From assembly GCA_020846575.1 (NCBI GenBank), contig JADLDQ010000232.1, positions 1 to 8,506 on the forward strand: 8,506 nt of DNA, written 5' to 3'. Positions 6,414-8,506 of this stretch are shown here, one piece after another. How positions within the stretch are numbered: position 1 is the first letter of the stretch; each line of letters begins with the position of its first letter. The DNA comes from Burkholderiales bacterium (lineage in GTDB: Bacteria; Pseudomonadota; Gammaproteobacteria; Burkholderiales; SG8-39). The notes beneath the pieces are model-generated. The model was not told the DNA's origin. It ran no database searches and saw nothing but the letters and a program-made list of their open reading frames with translations. Position numbers and translations under genes: made by a program.

Positions 6414-6896
6414 ATGAACTGGCACGAGATGATGAGCAGCCTGCAGCAGGCGAGCGACCTCGATCTGCTGCGCCTGCGCACGGCGATCGATCATCTGCTG
6501 ATGCAGCCCCAGCGCATCCCGGCGGTGCGCCGAGAACTGCAGCTCGACCACGAAGTGGACTTCTGGAATCTGCGCGAGAACCGGTTGCGCCGCGCTCGTA
6601 TCGCGCAGTTCAAATCCGACCAGCTCATGATTCAGACCGAAAGCCCCGCCCAATACGGGTGGCTCACCTGCGCCGCGCTCCGGATCGATGTGAGCAAGGC
6701 ACCACCACCGCAACCACGGGCCCGGCCGCGTCGTTCCGACTTCGCGCGCGGTGACACGGTGAGCTTCGAGGGCCGCGACCTGATCCAGCGCGTGGGCACC
6801 GTCGTTCGCTTGAACCCGAAAACCGCCACCGTCTCCTGCGACGGCCAGCAGTGGCGCGTGCCCTTCGGGCTGCTGCGGCGCGTCGTCCACATCTGA
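6414..6896 (+). CDS. Hypothetical protein with KOW-like C-terminal domain
   Basis: A 160-aa protein I cannot assign to a named family. The N-terminal half (about 1-75) is helical and charged (SSLQQASDLDLLRLRTAIDH, RENRLRRARIAQFKSDQ). A Pro/Arg-rich linker (PPPQPRARPRR) leads to a compact C-terminal beta domain, FARGDTVSFEGRDLIQRVGT followed by VVRLNPKTATVSCDG and WRVPFGLLRRV. This pattern (GD.V.F..., GTVVRLN.KT, W.V...LLR) is of the small KOW/SH3-like barrel seen at the ends of several bacterial proteins and may bind nucleic acid or protein. ATG 6414 gives the cleanest N-terminus; ATG 6363 and GTG 6330 in the same frame are possible, and none has a clear ribosome binding site. The C-terminal domain and DNA past the stop are duplicated 962 bp downstream. 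Confidence 0.7.
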   Translation: MNWHEMMSSLQQASDLDLLRLRTAIDHLLMQPQRIPAVRRELQLDHEVDFWNLRENRLRRARIAQFKSDQLMIQTESPAQYGWLTCAALRIDVSKAPPPQPRARPRRSDFARGDTVSFEGRDLIQRVGTVVRLNPKTATVSCDGQQWRVPFGLLRRVVHI

Positions 6897-6949
6897 GCGC
6901 CTACACCGGCCCGCGCCGGCCGTCTACACGGGTTCCGTGGACGCGTACG
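6739..6949 (+). repeat. Direct repeat copy 1 (about 211 bp)
   Basis: This segment matches 7701-7911 at a constant offset of 962 bp with roughly 15 substitutions and no gaps by my alignment. It covers the last 52 codons of the KOW-like gene, the stop codon and about 50 bp of downstream DNA. The match begins at ACTTCGCGC and fades after ACGCGTACGG. Identity outside the coding part shows DNA duplication rather than protein conservation alone. Confidence 0.9.
6906..6943 (+). other. Two GC-rich hairpins after the KOW-like gene
   Basis: CCGGC (6906-6910)/GCCGG (6915-6919) has a 4-base loop. It is followed by CGTC-TA-CACGG (6921-6931) pairing with CCGTG-GACG (6935-6943), nine pairs with a TA bulge. 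No T-run follows, so this is at most a Rho-dependent or weak terminator, or an mRNA 3'-end stabiliser. Both hairpins recur in the second repeat copy; one loop base and one stem-closing base differ. Confidence 0.45.
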
Positions 6950-7018
6950 GACCCTGTGACGTTTCCTTCACGCTATTCTCGCCCCGCGCGGTCCTGTCCC
7001 TTGCGCATTGAGTTTCAA

Positions 7019-7047
7019 TCGACATCTGGTTGGGACTGGGCTATAGT
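7019..7047 (+). promoter_or_regulatory. Promoter of the toxin-antitoxin module
   Basis: TCGACA (7019-7024) is followed after 17 bases by TATAGT (7042-7047), close to the sigma70 consensus. The start of transcription would be near 7054, about 29 bases before the antitoxin ATG. Confidence 0.65.
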
Positions 7048-7064
7048 AGCCAGAGGTAATACCT
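7039..7064 (+). promoter_or_regulatory. Candidate operator palindromes of the TA module
   Basis: GGCTA-TAG-TAGCC (7039-7051) covers the -10 box, and AGGTA-A-TACCT (7054-7064) sits at the presumed transcription start. Ribbon-helix-helix antitoxins usually repress their own promoter through such short palindromes. Binding itself is inferred. Confidence 0.5.
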
Positions 7065-7082
7065 ATTGATACTAAGGACGCC

Positions 7083-7355
7083 ATGGCAACGTCGATCAAG
7101 ATCGATGACGAATTGAAAGTTCGCGTACAGCAGCTTGCGACGCGCCGGCAGCGTACGGCTCATTGGATCATGCGAGAAGCGATCGCGCAGTATGTTGCGC
7201 GCGAGGAAGCGCGCGAGAGCTTCAAGCAGGAGGCGTTGGCGTCGTGGGAGGAGTATCAGGCGAACGGCCGGCATCTGACCGGGAAAGAAGCGCGTGCGTG
7301 GCTCAAGACCTGGCGTAGCAAGGCGGCAACGAAACCTCCCAAGTGCCACAAGTAA
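7083..7355 (+). CDS. Ribbon-helix-helix (CopG/ParD-like) antitoxin
   Basis: A 90-aa DNA-binding antitoxin. Residues 3-8 (TSIKID) form the N-terminal strand of a ribbon-helix-helix fold. Two helices follow, DELKVRVQQLATRRQRT and AHWIMREAIAQYVAREEA. The C-terminal part (SFKQEALASWEEY, then HLTGKEARAWLKTW) is the usual toxin-binding tail of this class. It should neutralise the toxin encoded next and repress the operon. AAGGA (7074-7078) lies four bases before ATG 7083. Its 3' end overlaps the toxin gene by 13 bases, which implies translational coupling. Confidence 0.88.
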   Translation: MATSIKIDDELKVRVQQLATRRQRTAHWIMREAIAQYVAREEARESFKQEALASWEEYQANGRHLTGKEARAWLKTWRSKAATKPPKCHK

Positions 7356-7642
7356 TTGTCACGGAAGGCGCAGTGCGCGGGTTGGAGCGGTGCCGCGGTT
7401 TTCTGGCCGAGAAGAATCCATTGGCCGCGAGGCGTGCGGGCCAGGTAATAGAGCGGCAACTGGCGTTGCTGGAAGATAATGCCGGCATCGGTCGACCACT
7501 GCCTGATCTGCTGGAGTTGCGCGAACTGGTCATCGGATTCGGAGACTCCGGTTATGTTGCGTTGTACCGATACGAGCCAGACCACGATGCGGTTTATGTC
7601 TTGGCTTTCCGCCACCAGAAGGAAGCTGGGTATGAAGGTTAG
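7343..7642 (+). CDS. RelE/ParE superfamily toxin
   Basis: A 99-aa toxin of the RelE/ParE fold. The N-terminal VIVTEGAVRGLERCRGFLAEK, the AARRAGQVIERQLALLE helix, GRPLPDLLELRELVIGFGDSG and the C-terminal ALYRYEPDHDAVYVLAFRHQKEAGY follow the family order. Members either cut mRNA at the ribosome (RelE type) or poison gyrase (ParE type); sequence alone does not settle which. The start is GTG 7343 inside the end of the antitoxin gene, with no strong ribosome binding site, as expected for a coupled toxin. The frame is intact and of normal length, so it may be active. It lies inside the direct-repeat pair. Confidence 0.88.
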   Translation: MPQVIVTEGAVRGLERCRGFLAEKNPLAARRAGQVIERQLALLEDNAGIGRPLPDLLELRELVIGFGDSGYVALYRYEPDHDAVYVLAFRHQKEAGYEG

Positions 7643-7675
7643 TTAGTTTCCCCGTGGGCATCGTTCTGAGTGAGC

Positions 7676-7858
7676 ATGGCCACTGTATTCTGGGATAAGT
7701 ACTTCGCGCCCGGTGACACGATGAGCTTCGAGGGCCGCGACCTGATCCAGCGTGTGGGCACCGTCGTTCGCCTGAACCCGAAAACCGCCACTGCCTCCTG
7801 CGACGGACCGCAGTGGCGCGTGCCCTTCGGGCTGCTGCGGCGCTTTGTCGACATCTGA
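7676..7858 (+). CDS. Duplicated KOW-like domain, stand-alone short frame
   Basis: ATG 7676 begins a 60-aa frame (MATVFWDKYFAPGD...) whose last 52 residues copy the C-terminal domain of the gene ending at 6896, with a few changes (for example RRFVDI for RRVVHI). Only the first eight or so codons are new. A TGA (7667-7669) lies in frame just upstream, and GTG 7670 is an alternative start. No good ribosome binding site is visible. Many of the substitutions are silent or mild and the frame is open, so it may be expressed as a single small barrel, or it may be a duplication fragment that has stayed open by chance. Confidence 0.45.
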   Translation: MATVFWDKYFAPGDTMSFEGRDLIQRVGTVVRLNPKTATASCDGPQWRVPFGLLRRFVDI

Positions 7859-7911
7859 GCACCTACACCGGCCTGCGCCGGCCGTCTACACGGGTTGCGT
7901 GGACGCTTACG
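7701..7911 (+). repeat. Direct repeat copy 2 (about 211 bp)
   Basis: Second copy of 6739-6949. It begins a little downstream of the toxin gene and ends just before the GGT microsatellite. The two copies flank the entire toxin-antitoxin module. Confidence 0.9.
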
Positions 7912-7921
7912 AGCGACGACG

Positions 7922-8007
7922 GGGTGGTGGTGGTGGTGGTGGTGGTGGGGGTGGTGGTGGCGGTGGTGGTGGTGGTGGCGGTGGTGGTGGCGGTGGTGGT
8001 GGTGGTG
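7922..8007 (+). repeat. (GGT)n microsatellite with GGG/GCG interruptions
   Basis: About 28 triplets of GGT, broken by a few GGG and GGC units. On the plus strand it reads as poly-Gly or poly-Val; on the minus strand as poly-His, poly-Thr or poly-Pro. Such G-rich repeats can form G-quadruplexes and change length easily. It directly joins copy 2 of the direct repeat to a GC3-rich frame. Confidence 0.95.
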
Positions 8008-8154
8008 AAGCTCGTGGCCGGCAGACTGCTGGTGCAGCGCGGCACCATCCAGGACTGGGTGAGCCGCGGCACGGCGCCCTGCGTGATCGCCCTCGTGCTG
8101 GTGGCGGCGAAGCTGCCGGAGGTCGGGGGAGATGTCCTCGGGACGATCGGTTGA
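8005..8154 (+). CDS. Short GC3-rich reading frame after the microsatellite, family unknown
   Basis: From GTG 8005 the frame gives 49 residues (MKLVAGRLLVQRGTIQDWVS, a hydrophobic CVIALVLVAAKL, ending DVLGTIG) and stops at TGA 8152-8154. By my count 44 of the 48 codons after the start end in G or C, far more regular than the other frames here, so it looks like true coding sequence. The frame stays open back through the repeat as poly-Val. It could be the 3' end of a gene whose 5' part was replaced by the repeat, or a small gene using one of the many GTG codons of the tract. I do not recognise the protein. Confidence 0.35.
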   Translation: MKLVAGRLLVQRGTIQDWVSRGTAPCVIALVLVAAKLPEVGGDVLGTIG

Positions 8155-8345
8155 GAAAGACGAGCGCCAGGATGGACTGATTGCCGGCGGTCGGGTCGCG
8201 CGATGCTCGCCGCACGAACCATCCGGCGCGGACCGACGCCCGTACGAATGCCGCCGCCCCGGCGCGAAACGAACAGTGACAGCACGCCTCTGGATTCGAG
8301 GGTCCACTCCAGGTCCGTGGTCCAGTCAGTGCTGGAATTCCCGGC
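8155..8345. other. Intergenic, nothing recognised
   Basis: About 190 bp between the short frame and the next gene. I see no promoter of quality, no terminator and no RNA gene. Open frames here are short and have no start supported by a ribosome binding site. Confidence 0.4.
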
Positions 8346-8506
8346 GTGGCCGACATCACTTCTCGGATCCTGACGGAGATTCTCGGATCCTGACGGAGAT
8401 TCGTGCCGAAGCGCGCGACGCGCGCGCCGAGACTCGCGAGAATTGCAAGACCGTGTTTCATCGGTTCTCGGTGCTGGAGGCCAGCACCAACGACGTGAGG
8501 CAGCGG
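8346..8506 (+). pseudogene. Small hypothetical gene broken by a 20-bp tandem duplication (runs off right edge)
   Basis: GTG 8346 starts MADITSRILTEI, then the frame hits TGA at 8391-8393. The cause is the exact duplication of 20 bp (8361-8380 = 8381-8400), which is not a multiple of three. With one copy removed, the frame runs on without a stop to the edge as RAEARDARAETRENCKTVFH followed by RFSVLEASTNDVRQR. That is a helical, heptad-like sequence typical of small coiled-coil proteins of unknown function. The downstream frame has no start of its own upstream of the duplication that I can support. The peptide is natural with GC-rich codons, so the gene was real before the duplication. Loss of one copy would restore it. 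Confidence 0.6.
8361..8400 (+). repeat. Exact 20-bp tandem duplication
   Basis: TCTCGGATCCTGACGGAGAT occurs twice head to tail with no difference (8361-8380, 8381-8400). It lies 15 bases after the start codon of the broken small gene. Confidence 0.97.

Noticed and set aside
7922..8007. CRISPR-like repetition
   Set aside because: Continuous triplet repeat with no spacers; nothing else in the window has repeat-spacer structure.
8285..8345. Possible tRNA-like GGATTCGAGGGTCC string
   Set aside because: No acceptor, D or anticodon arm can be drawn around it.
7863..8461. Poly-His, poly-Thr and poly-Pro minus-strand frames across the GGT tract
   Set aside because: The His/Thr/Pro runs are only the microsatellite read backwards; flanking residues resemble no protein and no start has a ribosome binding site.

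Overview
The window is GC-rich and looks proteobacterial, most likely beta- or gammaproteobacterial. The reasons are G/C-ending codons, sigma70-type promoters, DUF3293 and Uma2 family genes, and a SAM-II-type riboswitch. I cannot name a genus. It reads as a chromosomal accessory region: ordinary genes mixed with a toxin-antitoxin (TA) pair, duplicated DNA, a microsatellite and several broken genes.

Left part (1-1040, minus strand): a short SAM-related transcription unit. A good sigma70 promoter (TTGCTT-N17-TATAGT, 1037-1009) feeds a folded leader of about 110 nt. The leader ends in an intrinsic terminator whose 3' arm is also the Shine-Dalgarno (SD) sequence of a DUF3293 gene. That gene carries a one-base frameshift in a run of nine A (550-558). 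After it comes a SAM-II/SAM-V-like riboswitch (351-411) and then metK, whose first 114 codons are in the window. The unit therefore seems to hold two RNA control elements in series: one recognisable, one I cannot assign.

Middle (1010-5955): a gene remnant with in-frame stops (1010-1291), a Uma2-family nuclease (minus strand), a divergent 913-aa SWIM zinc-finger SNF2 helicase, and an arylsulfotransferase-like beta-propeller protein on the minus strand whose stop codon is one base from the helicase stop.

Right part (5956-8506): a rearranged stretch. It holds a cupin N-terminal remnant, a 160-aa protein with a KOW-like C-terminal domain, and a ribbon-helix-helix/ParE-RelE TA module lying between two ~211-bp direct repeats (6739-6949 and 7701-7911, offset 962 bp, about 93% identical). 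The repeats carry the 3' end of the KOW-like gene plus its downstream hairpins. Then come a (GGT)n tract of about 86 bp running into a small GC3-rich reading frame, and, at the right edge, a small gene whose frame is broken by an exact 20-bp tandem duplication. No CRISPR array, rRNA, tRNA or transposase was seen.
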